From Tenacibaculum ovolyticum DSM 18103 (GTDB taxonomy: Bacteria; Bacteroidota; Bacteroidia; Flavobacteriales; Flavobacteriaceae), in assembly GCF_000430545.1 (NCBI RefSeq), contig NZ_AUMF01000008.1, positions 229,995-293,994 of the forward strand: a stretch of 64,000 bases of DNA, given 5' to 3'. The notes below the pieces were generated by a model. The model was not told the origin of the DNA, ran no database searches, and saw only the letters and a program-made list of their open reading frames with translations. Below are positions 26,123-35,216 of this stretch, in pieces (position 1 is the stretch's first letter; every line of letters starts with the position of its first letter). The position numbers and the translations under genes are program-made.

Positions 26123-26437
26123 ATGGCTCAACTATTTAAAAACAGCTATTTAAAATATTTTCTTTTAGTGATTCTAGCTCTAAAAGGAATAGACTTTGTT
26201 GTTAAAAATATAAGCTCTATAACTAATAATGAAATTTGTTACCAACTAGATACTGATGATTTTGAGGATGAAACTGAAGATCAGAAAGAACTTAATGAAC
26301 TTGAAAAAATAAATCAAATTTCACATATTTTCTATAATTTTTATAAAAGCAAGCTAGTAAATGAAAATATAGTAATTATTAGAGAATATCGGATTGAATA
26401 TATCGAATTCACTACACCACCTCCTCAACTTACATAA
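26123..26437 (+). CDS. Small membrane-anchored protein of unknown function
   Basis: A 104-aa protein with one N-terminal hydrophobic segment (about 11-27, YFLLVILALKGIDFVV), an acidic stretch (about 44-60) and a polar C-terminus ending PPPQLT. A near-consensus promoter box TACTTTCG lies at 26098-26105. It sits 49 nt after batE and 100 nt before the SulP gene. I do not recognise it; the frame is supported by its own promoter-like box and by fitting between neighbours, not by homology. Confidence 0.55.
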   Translation: MAQLFKNSYLKYFLLVILALKGIDFVVKNISSITNNEICYQLDTDDFEDETEDQKELNELEKINQISHIFYNFYKSKLVNENIVIIREYRIEYIEFTTPPPQLT

Positions 26438-26537
26438 GCTTATTACTTTTTAAAGTAGCCTACTTTAAATACACTCACACATATTTAATAAAATTTCTTA
26501 TCTAAAAAAAGAAAAGAATTATCGCATATTTAAACAC

Positions 26538-28400
26538 ATGAAAAATTTATTTAGCAATTTTAAAGGAGATTTATTTGGTGGTATAACTGCAGGTATTGTA
26601 GCATTACCATTAGCTCTAGCCTTTGGTGTAAGTTCTGGTTTAGGCCCGAGTGCTGGATTATACGGTGCAATTTTCATTGCCTTTTTTGCGGCTTTATTTG
26701 GTGGTACTGATACTCAAATATCTGGTCCTACCGCACCAATGACTGCTGTAAGTATGGTTGTAATAGCAAGTATCCTTGCTACTAACGAAGGAGACATTGC
26801 CAAAGCAATGCCAACCATTTTAATGGTTTTCTTATTAGCTGGTGTATTTCAAATATTATTAGGAGTATTAGGATTAGGTAAATACATACGATATATACCA
26901 TACCCTGTAGTTTCTGGTTTTATGACTGCAATTGGTGTAATTATCTTAGTAACACAAATATTACCTTCTGTTGGTTATTATGCTAAGGAAGACACTAAAT
27001 TTGTTGAACAATTTAAACCGCTAGCAGAAGAGTTAATTTTAGAAAACATTTTAAAAGATGAAGCTGGTGAAGGAATTTTAGTTCTTGAAAATTTTAAAGA
27101 AACTATTAAAAGATCTGAAGCAACAACACAAGCTGATATTTTAAAAGAAAGTAAAACTTTAGCAGGTAAAGAAGCTTCTGGTGTTTTAGGAACGTTTAAA
27201 GTATTACCCAGAGCTTTACAAAATATTAATTGGTTAGAGCTAATTTTAGCTTTAGGTACAATATTTATTATATATGGTTTTAAACGTATTACAACTGCCG
27301 TACCAAGTACTTTAGTTGCTCTAGTAGTTATGACTCTTATTGCCATTGGTTTTGTATTACCTTATCGTCCTATCGAAGAAATTCCTGGAGGGTTTCCAAT
27401 GCCGAATCTAAAGATCTTTACAACCTTTAGTCTATCTAGTATCACTCCATATATTTTTACGGCTTTAACCTTATCATTATTAGGAGCAATTGATTCATTA
27501 CTAACTTCGGTAGTTGCAGATAATATGACGAAGACAAAACATAAACCAAATAAAGAATTAATTGGTCAGGGTATTGGAAATACTATTGCTGCTATCTTTG
27601 GTGGAATACCTGGAGCAGGTGCAACAATTCGTACTGTTGTAAACATTAATTCTGGTGGTAAAACCAAATTATCAGGTATGGTTGCTGGTGTTATGCTTCT
27701 TATAATATTATTAGGTTTGGGACCTATTGCTTCATTAATTCCTGCTGCTGTGTTGGCTGGTATTTTAATTACAGTTGGTATTGGTGTTATGGATTATAAA
27801 GGCCTAAAAGCTATTCCCAATTTACCTCGTGATGCTAAAATTGGCCCTTTTAAAGTAAGCTCTGAAGTTATTATTATGCTAGTCGTATTACTATTATCAA
27901 CTTTTTGGAACTTAGTATATGCGGTTGGTATTGGTTTAGTAATTGCCTCTTTAATGTTTATGAAAAAAATTGGAGATTTAAGTGCCGAGCGTTCTGATGT
28001 AAAATCATTAGACGAAGAAGCTTGGGGTGATGAAAAAGATTTCCCTAAGAATTTAGCAGAAGAAGTATTTATAAAACATATTAAAGGACCTTTGTTCTTC
28101 GGTTCTACTAGTGATTTTCAAGCACTAACAAAACAAATTCCCACTACGGCATCTGCTGTGATAGTTCGTATGGGAAGAATGCAGTATATAGATCAATCTG
28201 GTTTATATGCACTAGAAGATATGTTAATCGATTTAGAAAAAAACGGAATTACAGTTTTATTAGTAGATCTTTTAAAACAACCACGTTATATGATGGAACG
28301 TATTGATATCATTCCTGATTTAATTTCTGAAGAACATATTTTCACTAATTTCAATGAATGCCTGACTTGGATAAAGTCAAACGTAAAAGATAATAATTAA
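26538..28400 (+). CDS. SulP family anion transporter with STAS domain
   Basis: A 620-aa SulP-family transporter with about twelve membrane helices (about 12-480) and a C-terminal cytoplasmic STAS domain (about 510-615, with YIDQSGLYALEDML). The N-terminal GITAGIVALPLALAFGVSSG is the family signature. A beta-carbonic anhydrase follows after 11 nt, so bicarbonate is the likely substrate, as for BicA-type members (inference from context). Sulfate cannot be excluded. An extra polar segment at about 155-220 interrupts the membrane domain. Confidence 0.9.
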   Translation: MKNLFSNFKGDLFGGITAGIVALPLALAFGVSSGLGPSAGLYGAIFIAFFAALFGGTDTQISGPTAPMTAVSMVVIASILATNEGDIAKAMPTILMVFLLAGVFQILLGVLGLGKYIRYIPYPVVSGFMTAIGVIILVTQILPSVGYYAKEDTKFVEQFKPLAEELILENILKDEAGEGILVLENFKETIKRSEATTQADILKESKTLAGKEASGVLGTFKVLPRALQNINWLELILALGTIFIIYGFKRITTAVPSTLVALVVMTLIAIGFVLPYRPIEEIPGGFPMPNLKIFTTFSLSSITPYIFTALTLSLLGAIDSLLTSVVADNMTKTKHKPNKELIGQGIGNTIAAIFGGIPGAGATIRTVVNINSGGKTKLSGMVAGVMLLIILLGLGPIASLIPAAVLAGILITVGIGVMDYKGLKAIPNLPRDAKIGPFKVSSEVIIMLVVLLLSTFWNLVYAVGIGLVIASLMFMKKIGDLSAERSDVKSLDEEAWGDEKDFPKNLAEEVFIKHIKGPLFFGSTSDFQALTKQIPTTASAVIVRMGRMQYIDQSGLYALEDMLIDLEKNGITVLLVDLLKQPRYMMERIDIIPDLISEEHIFTNFNECLTWIKSNVKDNN

Positions 28401-28411
28401 AAAAAGATAAG

Positions 28412-29041
28412 ATGAGAGATACAGCTTTAACAAAAAACATACAAACGGCATTAACACCGAAAGGAATTTTAACAGGTTTATTAGAAGGTAACGAACGTTA
28501 TGTTGCTAATAATTTGACCCCTTCTAATGTTAACAAATTAGTACAACAAACTATTGACGGACAGTTTCCAAAAGCTGTAATTTTATCATGTATTGATTCT
28601 CGTGTACCAGTAGAATTAGTTTTCGATCAAACTATTGGTGATGTTTTCGTTGCTCGTGTAGCAGGGAACTTCGAAAACGTTGATATTTTAGGAAGCATGG
28701 AATATTCTTGTGCTGTTGCAGGAAGTAAATTAGTATTTGTTTTAGGTCATGAAAGTTGTGGGGCTGTAAAAGCTGCTTGCGACGGTGTAGAACTGGGAAA
28801 TATTACTGCAATGCTAGATAATATTATTCCTGCTGCAAAAATGGCATCTGATCAAGTAGAAGGAGAGGCAAATTCAACAAACAAAGCATTTGTTGCTAAA
28901 ACTGTTGAAAATAATGTAAAACTAACCATTGAACGTATTCGTGAAAAGAGTAAGATTTTACAAGAAATGGAAGATAATGGAGAAATTGCTATTGTTGGTG
29001 GAGTCTATTCATTACATACGGGTAAAGTAACCATGTTATAA
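28412..29041 (+). CDS. Beta-class carbonic anhydrase
   Basis: A 209-aa zinc enzyme interconverting CO2 and bicarbonate. Zinc ligands are Cys60, His113 and Cys116, with the Asp62-Arg64 dyad in SCIDSR and the motif GHESCGAV. There is no signal peptide, so it acts in the cytoplasm. It forms an operon with the SulP transporter, a combination expected to supply bicarbonate for carboxylases (inference). Confidence 0.93.
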   Translation: MRDTALTKNIQTALTPKGILTGLLEGNERYVANNLTPSNVNKLVQQTIDGQFPKAVILSCIDSRVPVELVFDQTIGDVFVARVAGNFENVDILGSMEYSCAVAGSKLVFVLGHESCGAVKAACDGVELGNITAMLDNIIPAAKMASDQVEGEANSTNKAFVAKTVENNVKLTIERIREKSKILQEMEDNGEIAIVGGVYSLHTGKVTML

Positions 29042-29057
29042 TTCAGTTCTATTTTAT

Positions 29058-29100
29058 AAAACTAAAAAACCGAAGCTAATAACTTCGGTTTTTTAGTTTT
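29058..29100. terminator. Bidirectional terminator between carbonic anhydrase gene and cvpA
   Basis: An 18-bp perfect stem (29058-29075 with 29083-29100; AACCGAAG/CTTCGGTT at its top) and a 7-nt loop, with A/T runs in the stem base. The right arm touches the cvpA stop. Confidence 0.9.
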
Positions 29101-29614
29101 ATATTTCTGGTACTTCAATTTCTATTTCTCCATCTCCTTTAATTATAGATGGAAAAATCATTGGAGCAATATTCTTAACAGGTTTATATAATATAGATTC
29201 CTCTAAACTTTCTTTTTTTACAAACGGAAAAGTATCATTCATTTTTCCGAAGAAAATAAAAACCACACTTAAAATTAATCCGATTTTTAAAGCACCAAAT
29301 ACACCTCCTAATATTTTATTTAAAACTCCTAGAGAAGCAAAATCTGCAATTTTTGTTAATACCTTCCCTAACAAAGCTATCGTAATTATAATTACTACAA
29401 ATGTTGCTGCAAAGGCTGCTAATGAAATGTATTTCTCATCCCAAGTAACGCTGTCTTTTAACCAATCTCCAATAAAATAAGAAAAATGAATTGCTCCATA
29501 AACTCCTGCAATTAAAGCTACCAGCGAAGCTACTTCAACAAATAATCCTTTCATTAATCCACGTACAAAACCAAAAAGTAACAATGCTGCAATAATAATA
29601 TCAAATGTACTCAT
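29099..29614 (-). CDS. CvpA family inner membrane protein
   Basis: A 171-aa CvpA-family protein with four predicted transmembrane helices (about 3-20, 28-48, 62-83 and 100-122) and the conserved GFVRGLMKGLFVEVASL segment. CvpA is needed for colicin V production and for envelope stress and bile tolerance in enterobacteria; here the role is unknown. I start it at the ATG at 29614 (MSTFDIII); the frame extends to a TTG at 29647 but that would put a poor cytosolic extension before the first helix. Confidence 0.88.
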   Translation of the reverse strand: MSTFDIIIAALLLFGFVRGLMKGLFVEVASLVALIAGVYGAIHFSYFIGDWLKDSVTWDEKYISLAAFAATFVVIIITIALLGKVLTKIADFASLGVLNKILGGVFGALKIGLILSVVFIFFGKMNDTFPFVKKESLEESILYKPVKNIAPMIFPSIIKGDGEIEIEVPEI

Positions 29615-29688
29615 GCTATATTTAAAATAAAAACACACAAAAAACAATTATGTGTGTCAATCCGACACAAATATACATAACTCAGTTG

Positions 29689-29696
29689 TATCTTTG
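29689..29696 (+). promoter_or_regulatory. -7 promoter box of the 118-aa protein gene
   Basis: TATCTTTG matches TANNTTTG and lies 18 nt before the ATG at 29715, excluding the upstream start at 29652. Confidence 0.6.
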
Positions 29697-29714
29697 TATA
29701 TTCAAAAAACACAG

Positions 29715-30071
29715 ATGACTAAAGAAGTTAAGTTAAAAGAAAAATGGGATTTTCTGGTAAAAAATTTATCTCAACAATTTGCTGATGGAGATGAGTTAAA
29801 TGTAGATGCTATTATTTATCTAATTGGTGTACAAGAATTAGGGCAAGGGCAACGAAAATTTAAAAAAGATGAAAAGGTAAACCTAATGCATATTGCTATA
29901 TGTAAACTTTTAGAACCTTATGGATATTATGAATTTGACTTTTTTGATGAAGAAGGATGGCCACACTATAAAACTTTAACTGAACTACCTAATTTAAAAC
30001 CAGGAGAACAATCAGTATTAATAAAAGAAGCTATTATTAACTATTTTGATTTAATTGATTTTTTCAAATAA
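29715..30071 (+). CDS. Conserved hypothetical cytoplasmic protein
   Basis: A 118-aa acidic protein without signal peptide or membrane segment. The segment LIGVQELGQGQRKFKKDEK (about 36-54) and MHIAICKLLEPYGYYEFDFFDEEGWPHY look like a conserved helical fold; I recall similar short proteins throughout Bacteroidota but no known function. The ATG at 29715 follows a perfect promoter box by 18 nt, so I prefer it to the open frame from 29652. It ends 2 bp before the convergent SDR gene. Confidence 0.75.
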   Translation: MTKEVKLKEKWDFLVKNLSQQFADGDELNVDAIIYLIGVQELGQGQRKFKKDEKVNLMHIAICKLLEPYGYYEFDFFDEEGWPHYKTLTELPNLKPGEQSVLIKEAIINYFDLIDFFK

Positions 30072-30073
30072 AA

Positions 30074-30877
30074 TTAAGTAACTTTTATTTTTCGAATCAT
30101 TCTTGATAAAAACTTAGGAAAAAAACGCTTTGCATATACCGCTAACTTTTCTTTTGCGCCAGCTATATAAACCTCTTCTTGTTTATTCTTTATTGCTTTT
30201 ACCATTAATTTAGCAAATGTATCTGGGTGAATTCCATTAGCTGTTGCTGTATCCATTTTATTTTGAGGAATTCCATCTCCAGTTAAGGCATTTTTAGACA
30301 CATTTGTTTTTACAAACCCTGGACAAATCAATGTAACAGCTATGTTATCTTTGTAATGCTCAGCTCGTAAACTATCAAAAAAACCATGTAAAGCATGTTT
30401 TGTTGCTGCATATGTAGATCGTAATGGCGTACCTATTTTACCTACAATACTCGTTGTAACTACAAAATAACCTTCTTTTCTTTTAATAAAATGAGGTAAC
30501 AATGCTTTTGTTAAAGCCACTGTACCTAAATAATTAACATCCATTAAGCGCTTGTCAACAGAAATATCAGTATCCTTTACTAATGACCGTTGACTAATCC
30601 CTCCATTATTAACTAAAACATCTACCCTACCATAACATGAAATTGCTGCTAACACTTTAGAATTCATGCTTTCATATTTTTCTAAATCTAATACTACTAT
30701 TTTTACATTAGATGGATTTTTGCATTTACTTTTAACCTCATTTAACTTATTTTCGTCTCTTGAAGATAAAATTAAACTCACATCATAATTTGATAATTCA
30801 ATCGCTAATGATTTACCTATGCCAGAAGAGGCTCCGGTAACCCAAAATACTTTATTTTTGAACTCCATATTTTTCAT
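30074..30877 (-). CDS. Short-chain dehydrogenase/reductase
   Basis: A 267-aa classical SDR. The NAD(P)-binding motif is TGASSGIG (about 15-22), with NNGG (about 90-93), the catalytic Ser about 143 and the YAATK motif (about 155-159). RxE-type DHRS7-like members of this subgroup use NADP. The C-terminal VYIAGAKEKLAVYAKRFFPK may associate with the membrane. The substrate is unknown. Two starts are possible, MKNMEF at 30877 or MEF at 30868. Confidence 0.88.
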   Translation of the reverse strand: MKNMEFKNKVFWVTGASSGIGKSLAIELSNYDVSLILSSRDENKLNEVKSKCKNPSNVKIVVLDLEKYESMNSKVLAAISCYGRVDVLVNNGGISQRSLVKDTDISVDKRLMDVNYLGTVALTKALLPHFIKRKEGYFVVTTSIVGKIGTPLRSTYAATKHALHGFFDSLRAEHYKDNIAVTLICPGFVKTNVSKNALTGDGIPQNKMDTATANGIHPDTFAKLMVKAIKNKQEEVYIAGAKEKLAVYAKRFFPKFLSRMIRKIKVT

Positions 30878-30995
30878 TTTGTTTGTAAAATTCCCCTAAA
30901 ATAAACAAGAAAAAATAAAAATGGTACACTTCTTGGAAAGAAGTTAGCAAATGATTAGTTTTAAAACCTTATTAATAATCCTTTAAATTATAATA

Positions 30996-32372
30996 ATGAA
31001 AAAATTACTGGCTCTTTTAATGTTCGCCACCTCAATAGTTAACGCTCAATACACCATTAAAGGAACGATGACTCCTCCTGAAAAAAGTGATTGGTTAGCT
31101 CTTTATAAAATTGAAGGTGCTAAACAAAAATTTATTACCAATACAACCATAAAATTTGATACAATAGCTGTTGGTGGAGAAAAACAAGTACTAGGAAGAT
31201 TTCAACTTGATTTACCAAAAAGTACTAAACCTGGTGTTTATAGAGCAACTTATAGAAATAAAGGTGCTGGTTTTGTAGATTTCTATTTCAATAAAGAAAA
31301 CGTTGAGTTTATATTCAATCCTAAATACCCTGATGAATCAGTTGTATTTACATCTTCTAGAGAAAATAAATTGTTTAATGAATATTTAGAAGCTTATACT
31401 TTAGTACAAAACAAAATTGACAAGAATCAACTTGCTTTTATTAAAAGTGAAGATAAAGACGCTAAAAAAGCTTACAAAAAAGCTATAAAAGAACTTGAAG
31501 ACGTACAAGAAACTTATGAAAATAAGTCTGAGGGGATGTTAGTAAATAACTTTATTGTAGCTTCACAAAGATATAACCCATCAAGTCCTTTTGATAATAT
31601 GCAGGAGTACTTATCATCAACTGTAGGTAATTTCTTTAAAAACGTTAATTTTAATAATGATGCGCTTTATAATTCGTCTTTTATAATTGATAAAATTACT
31701 GACTATGTTTTTTACTTAAACTCTTCAGAAAATAAACAATTACAACAAAAACTATATAGAACATCTATTGTAAAAGTAATGGAAATTCTTCCTAAAGGTA
31801 AATTAAGAAAAGGAGTAACAGAATTTTTAATTACTTCTTTAGCTGATAAACGTAATGGTGAAGCTGTAGATTGGATGTTTTCTACCTATTATGATGTATT
31901 ACCAGAAGACCAACAAGATGCTGAATTTAAAAAAGAAAAAATACAATTATTATTAGCTTCAGTTGGTAGAATTGCTCCTGACTTTTCTTGGAAAGAAGAA
32001 GGTAAAGAAGTTATGTTATCTACTTTAAATGATAATGAAAGATATTTATTAGTTTTTTGGAGTACAGCTTGTCCTCACTGTGTTAAAGATGTTCCTAAAC
32101 TATATGAATTTATGCAAGCACATAAAAATGTTTCTGTAATTTCTTTTTCTGTTGAAGATGCTAACGGTATTAACAATTGGAACGAGTTTATAAAAAAATT
32201 ACCTAACTGGCATAATGTTATGGGAACACACCCTGACCATAAGTGGGATAACGAAACTGTTAGATCATATAATCTATTAGGTACACCTTCTTTCTTTGTA
32301 TTAGATCAAAACAAGAAAATAATTGCTGCACCTGATCAATTAGAAGACGTTAAAAATTATTTTGCTAAATAA
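30996..32372 (+). CDS. TlpA-like thioredoxin domain protein, exported
   Basis: A 458-aa exported protein. A signal peptide (1-18, ending VNAQ) precedes an Ig-like/DUF4369-like N-terminal domain (about 19-115), a helical middle region and a thioredoxin domain (about 325-458) with the redox motif CPHC (359-362) in FWSTACPHCVKDVP. The layout matches Bacteroidota periplasmic TlpA-family thiol-disulfide oxidoreductases, some of which act in cytochrome or disulfide maturation. It is monocistronic between a divergent SDR and a strong terminator. Confidence 0.88.
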   Translation: MKKLLALLMFATSIVNAQYTIKGTMTPPEKSDWLALYKIEGAKQKFITNTTIKFDTIAVGGEKQVLGRFQLDLPKSTKPGVYRATYRNKGAGFVDFYFNKENVEFIFNPKYPDESVVFTSSRENKLFNEYLEAYTLVQNKIDKNQLAFIKSEDKDAKKAYKKAIKELEDVQETYENKSEGMLVNNFIVASQRYNPSSPFDNMQEYLSSTVGNFFKNVNFNNDALYNSSFIIDKITDYVFYLNSSENKQLQQKLYRTSIVKVMEILPKGKLRKGVTEFLITSLADKRNGEAVDWMFSTYYDVLPEDQQDAEFKKEKIQLLLASVGRIAPDFSWKEEGKEVMLSTLNDNERYLLVFWSTACPHCVKDVPKLYEFMQAHKNVSVISFSVEDANGINNWNEFIKKLPNWHNVMGTHPDHKWDNETVRSYNLLGTPSFFVLDQNKKIIAAPDQLEDVKNYFAK

Positions 32373-32384
32373 TTACAAATCATA

Positions 32385-32433
32385 TTTTAAAACAAAAAAC
32401 CAACAATTTAATTGTTGGTTTTTTGTTTTAAAA
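32385..32433. terminator. Bidirectional terminator, 24-bp perfect stem
   Basis: Arms 32385-32408 and 32410-32433 pair perfectly around a single T, with CCAACAATT/AATTGTTGG at the top. It separates the thioredoxin gene from the convergent yraN. Confidence 0.9.
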
Positions 32434-32787
32434 ATATAAAAAAGCATCTTTTATATGATGTATATTATAAGTCTCTTTGTTTCTTAAAATTGCAATTATA
32501 TCAAATCGTATCTCTACATCTAAATCTCTTTTTACTACATAATCATCTATTGCAGTAACAAGTAATTTTATTTTTTTAGGATTTACGAAATCTTGCGGGT
32601 TTCCAAAATAGTTAGAAGACCGCGTTTTAACCTCAACGACTACTAATACTGTATCCTTCCTTGCTATTATATCTACCTCAGCTTTTCTATACCGATAATT
32701 TTTCTCTACAATTAAATACCCATTCTTTTCTAGATACTCAATTGCTAGTTCCTCTCCCTTTAAACCAAGATCATTGTGCTGCGCCAC
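32428..32787 (-). CDS. YraN/UPF0102 family endonuclease-like protein
   Basis: A 119-aa protein of the UPF0102 (YraN) family with a restriction-endonuclease-like fold. GLKGEELAIEYLEKNGY (8-24) and AEVDIIARKDTVLVVVEVKTR (about 37-57) are diagnostic; the Asp...Glu-x-Lys arrangement resembles PD-(D/E)XK nuclease active sites. Function is unproven, perhaps in DNA processing. Its start directly abuts the stop of the upstream LD-carboxypeptidase gene. Confidence 0.9.
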   Translation of the reverse strand: MAQHNDLGLKGEELAIEYLEKNGYLIVEKNYRYRKAEVDIIARKDTVLVVVEVKTRSSNYFGNPQDFVNPKKIKLLVTAIDDYVVKRDLDVEIRFDIIAILRNKETYNIHHIKDAFLYF

Positions 32788-33768
32788 TTAATTAAAGTTT
32801 ATAATTGCTTTTTTTTCTAGAATACTAACGTTAACAGTTCTACCCATTATTAAAGCTCTATTATCAGGCTCATGACCAGCAGGAAAATTAAATACAATCG
32901 GAACGTTTTTAGGAATAACGTCTAAAATTAGTTGCTCTATAGAGCTTCCCCAAGGAGTTGAATTTTTCTTAACCTTCGTCATATCACCAACTATAATCCC
33001 TTTAACTTTCGTAAAATATCCAGCACGTTTTAAACTCTGCAACATACGATCGATCGAATACTTATACTCACCTATCTCTTCAATAAACAAAATTTTATTA
33101 TCTGTTGATATTTGGCTACTAGACCCTAACATTGACGTTAAAATAGCAATATTACCTCCTACTAACTCTCCTTCAAATTCACCTTGCCTGTTATATTTAG
33201 AAAAAGATGTTTCATAATGCAAACGCTCACCAAATAATGCTTTTTTAAGCGATGTAACACTCTTTTCAATTACCTCTGGTTTATCTTGCATACTTGTACC
33301 CATTATTCCATGAATAGTTTCTACACCTATATTATGAATATGATTATGAAACGCAGTTATATCAGAATAACCAATAACCCACTTAGGATTCTGCTTAAAT
33401 TTTGAAAAATCTAATTTATCTAGTATTCGAACAGAACCATAACCTCCACGAGCTGACCAAATTGCTTTTATATTCGGATTATCTAAAGCATCTTGAAAAT
33501 CCTGGCATCGTTGATCATCAGTTCCAGCAAAGTGGTGTGCTTGATTAAACATATGTTTACCATAAATAACTTTTAAACCCCAACTTTCGGCAAGTTTTTT
33601 CGCTTTATCAATAACGTGTTTTCTATTTTTTAAAATTCCTGCAGGTGCAACAATTGCAATTGTATCACCCTTTTGTAATGAAGGTGGTGTTATTAATTTC
33701 ATAGGTTTATTTTGAGCATTTATTATCGTTAAAAAAAATAACGAAAAACATAAAAGAAATTGCTTCAT
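32788..33768 (-). CDS. LD-carboxypeptidase (peptidase family S66), exported
   Basis: A 326-aa S66 serine peptidase that trims the L-Lys/DAP-D-Ala bond in peptidoglycan tetrapeptides during recycling. The nucleophile Ser135 is in GYSD, the acidic residue in FIEEIGEYKYSIDRML and the histidine in PAGHEPDNRAL. A signal peptide (1-19, ending INAQ) suggests a periplasmic form; the classical enzyme is cytoplasmic. It is directly followed by yraN with no gap. Confidence 0.88.
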   Translation of the reverse strand: MKQFLLCFSLFFLTIINAQNKPMKLITPPSLQKGDTIAIVAPAGILKNRKHVIDKAKKLAESWGLKVIYGKHMFNQAHHFAGTDDQRCQDFQDALDNPNIKAIWSARGGYGSVRILDKLDFSKFKQNPKWVIGYSDITAFHNHIHNIGVETIHGIMGTSMQDKPEVIEKSVTSLKKALFGERLHYETSFSKYNRQGEFEGELVGGNIAILTSMLGSSSQISTDNKILFIEEIGEYKYSIDRMLQSLKRAGYFTKVKGIIVGDMTKVKKNSTPWGSSIEQLILDVIPKNVPIVFNFPAGHEPDNRALIMGRTVNVSILEKKAIINFN

Positions 33769-34056
33769 AGAAAAATCAATTATTTAGATTAATTCTGCTC
33801 AAAGTAATAAAACTAACAATAACCAACTAGTTTTTTAAGCTGTTTTAACAAACTAATAATTAAAAGAAATTGTATTATTATATGTTATATGGTTTTATAA
33901 ACATCAATTCGAGTGAATTTCACGAAGTAATAATACAGAGAACTAAACGAACATCTAAAATTCTTATGCTATCTATAATTTTCATTTACTTATATCGCAA
34001 AACCCACTCTAATTGACTGCATCTAATAAAATACACTGCGGGGGAACTGTCTATTT

Positions 34057-34836
34057 TTATTCTATATTTAAATTAGTTATAACTTTTACTCTAGTAGTGT
34101 TGTATTTTTTCCCTTTATAAACACCACTTATTTTCTTTTCTGTTTGATAAATAGCTTGATAGGTTCCTTTTACGTAAGGCGTAAAATTAAACAGACCGTT
34201 TTTGTCAGTTTTAGCTATTGAAATCCATCCATCAGGACTATAAACTTTTATTTCTTTTTGTATAGCTACTTTTCCATCAATATAAAATACAGCGAATACT
34301 TTTTCCTTTACTCTCCAAGTAGCTTTATGACTATTATAGTTTCCATAACCATTTTTAGCAGGAAAAGGAACAATATCATACTTCATCATTGGTGATAAAT
34401 TAACCTCTCCTTTTTGCTTTTCTCTCCACGAAGTTGCTTCGAAAGTAGTACGTAAATAGGTAGAGTCTTTTAACAATCCTAAACCATGCTTTGTATAATC
34501 TTTTACAGTACCTGTTTCATTAAATGCTATAATTTGATAAATACCTGCTCTTTTTGGGGTAAAAACTGCTGATAATGATTCTTTTGAAGGAGTTAATAAT
34601 AAAGCCTCTTTATTTAAAGAACTGTGCGGTTTTACATAAGCCTTAAATTCTTTAAAAATTGCACCTTCATACCATTTTAAACCTTTTTCTATAACTTGTT
34701 TTCTTATTTCACCAAAATACATATTTACGATAGCCTTGCTTCCAATTTTACCTGTATTGTTTACATATATCCAAACACTATGAGACATTAGTACTGGAAT
34801 TACAATTAATAATATTAATAACTTACTTCTTTTCAT
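34057..34836 (-). CDS. DUF4198 family exported protein
   Basis: A 259-aa secreted protein with a signal peptide or N-terminal anchor (1-18) and the HSVWIYV motif (19-25), the family's hallmark histidine next to the mature N-terminus. The C-terminal half (about 165-259) is an Ig/carboxypeptidase-regulatory-like domain (VYSPDGWISIAKTDKNGLF). DUF4198 proteins are often linked to nickel or cobalt uptake or to TonB receptors; here there is no such neighbour. A strong hairpin precedes the start codon. Confidence 0.8.
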   Translation of the reverse strand: MKRSKLLILLIVIPVLMSHSVWIYVNNTGKIGSKAIVNMYFGEIRKQVIEKGLKWYEGAIFKEFKAYVKPHSSLNKEALLLTPSKESLSAVFTPKRAGIYQIIAFNETGTVKDYTKHGLGLLKDSTYLRTTFEATSWREKQKGEVNLSPMMKYDIVPFPAKNGYGNYNSHKATWRVKEKVFAVFYIDGKVAIQKEIKVYSPDGWISIAKTDKNGLFNFTPYVKGTYQAIYQTEKKISGVYKGKKYNTTRVKVITNLNIE

Positions 34837-34850
34837 TTTTTTGTTTTTAA

Positions 34851-34881
34851 AACCGACACGATTATAATAATCGCATCGGTT
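34851..34881 (-). promoter_or_regulatory. Strong leader hairpin ahead of the DUF4198 gene
   Basis: On the minus strand AACCGATGCGATTA pairs with TAATCGTGTCGGTT, 14 bp including two G-T wobbles, around a TTA loop. It ends 14 nt before the ATG and is followed by four T, so it could act as attenuator or block ribosome entry. Confidence 0.5.
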
Positions 34882-35133
34882 CTTAGGGTACAGGGGGAAT
34901 TAAAAACTTGTATATTGTAATTGTATTAAATTGCTTCGGTTATATTAGGTTACCATATCTATAGATAAAAAAACATCTAAAAACATTTGTAACTTTCTAA
35001 TTAATATCAAACTTATTATACTCTAAAGTAACACCAGTGTTTAACAAAGTATATACCTTTTAAATATTAAAAAGTGTTACAGATATAATTAATAATATTG
35101 TCACGTTAATTGTTTTAAACAAGGCAAAAATAG

Positions 35134-35175
35134 AACCTTATTTTTATTTAGACAAAATATAAATAAGGTTTTTTA
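35134..35175 (+). terminator. Orphan terminator-like hairpin upstream of metG
   Basis: AACCTTATTT (35134-35143) pairs with AAATAAGGTT (35161-35170), followed by TTTT. No gene ends just before it on this strand. Confidence 0.45.
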
Positions 35176-35216
35176 AGTGTTACTCCATAACATTAAGCGA
35201 AGTGCTTAATTTTAAG

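Noticed and set aside
26978..27346. 122-codon minus-strand frame inside the SulP gene
   Set aside because: Antisense shadow of a conserved transporter with no own signals.
33769..34056. Possible repeat or small RNA between the LD-carboxypeptidase and DUF4198 genes
   Set aside because: A loose palindrome TTCGAGTGAATTTCACGAAG near 33908 was noticed, but I found no second copy, promoter or clear fold.
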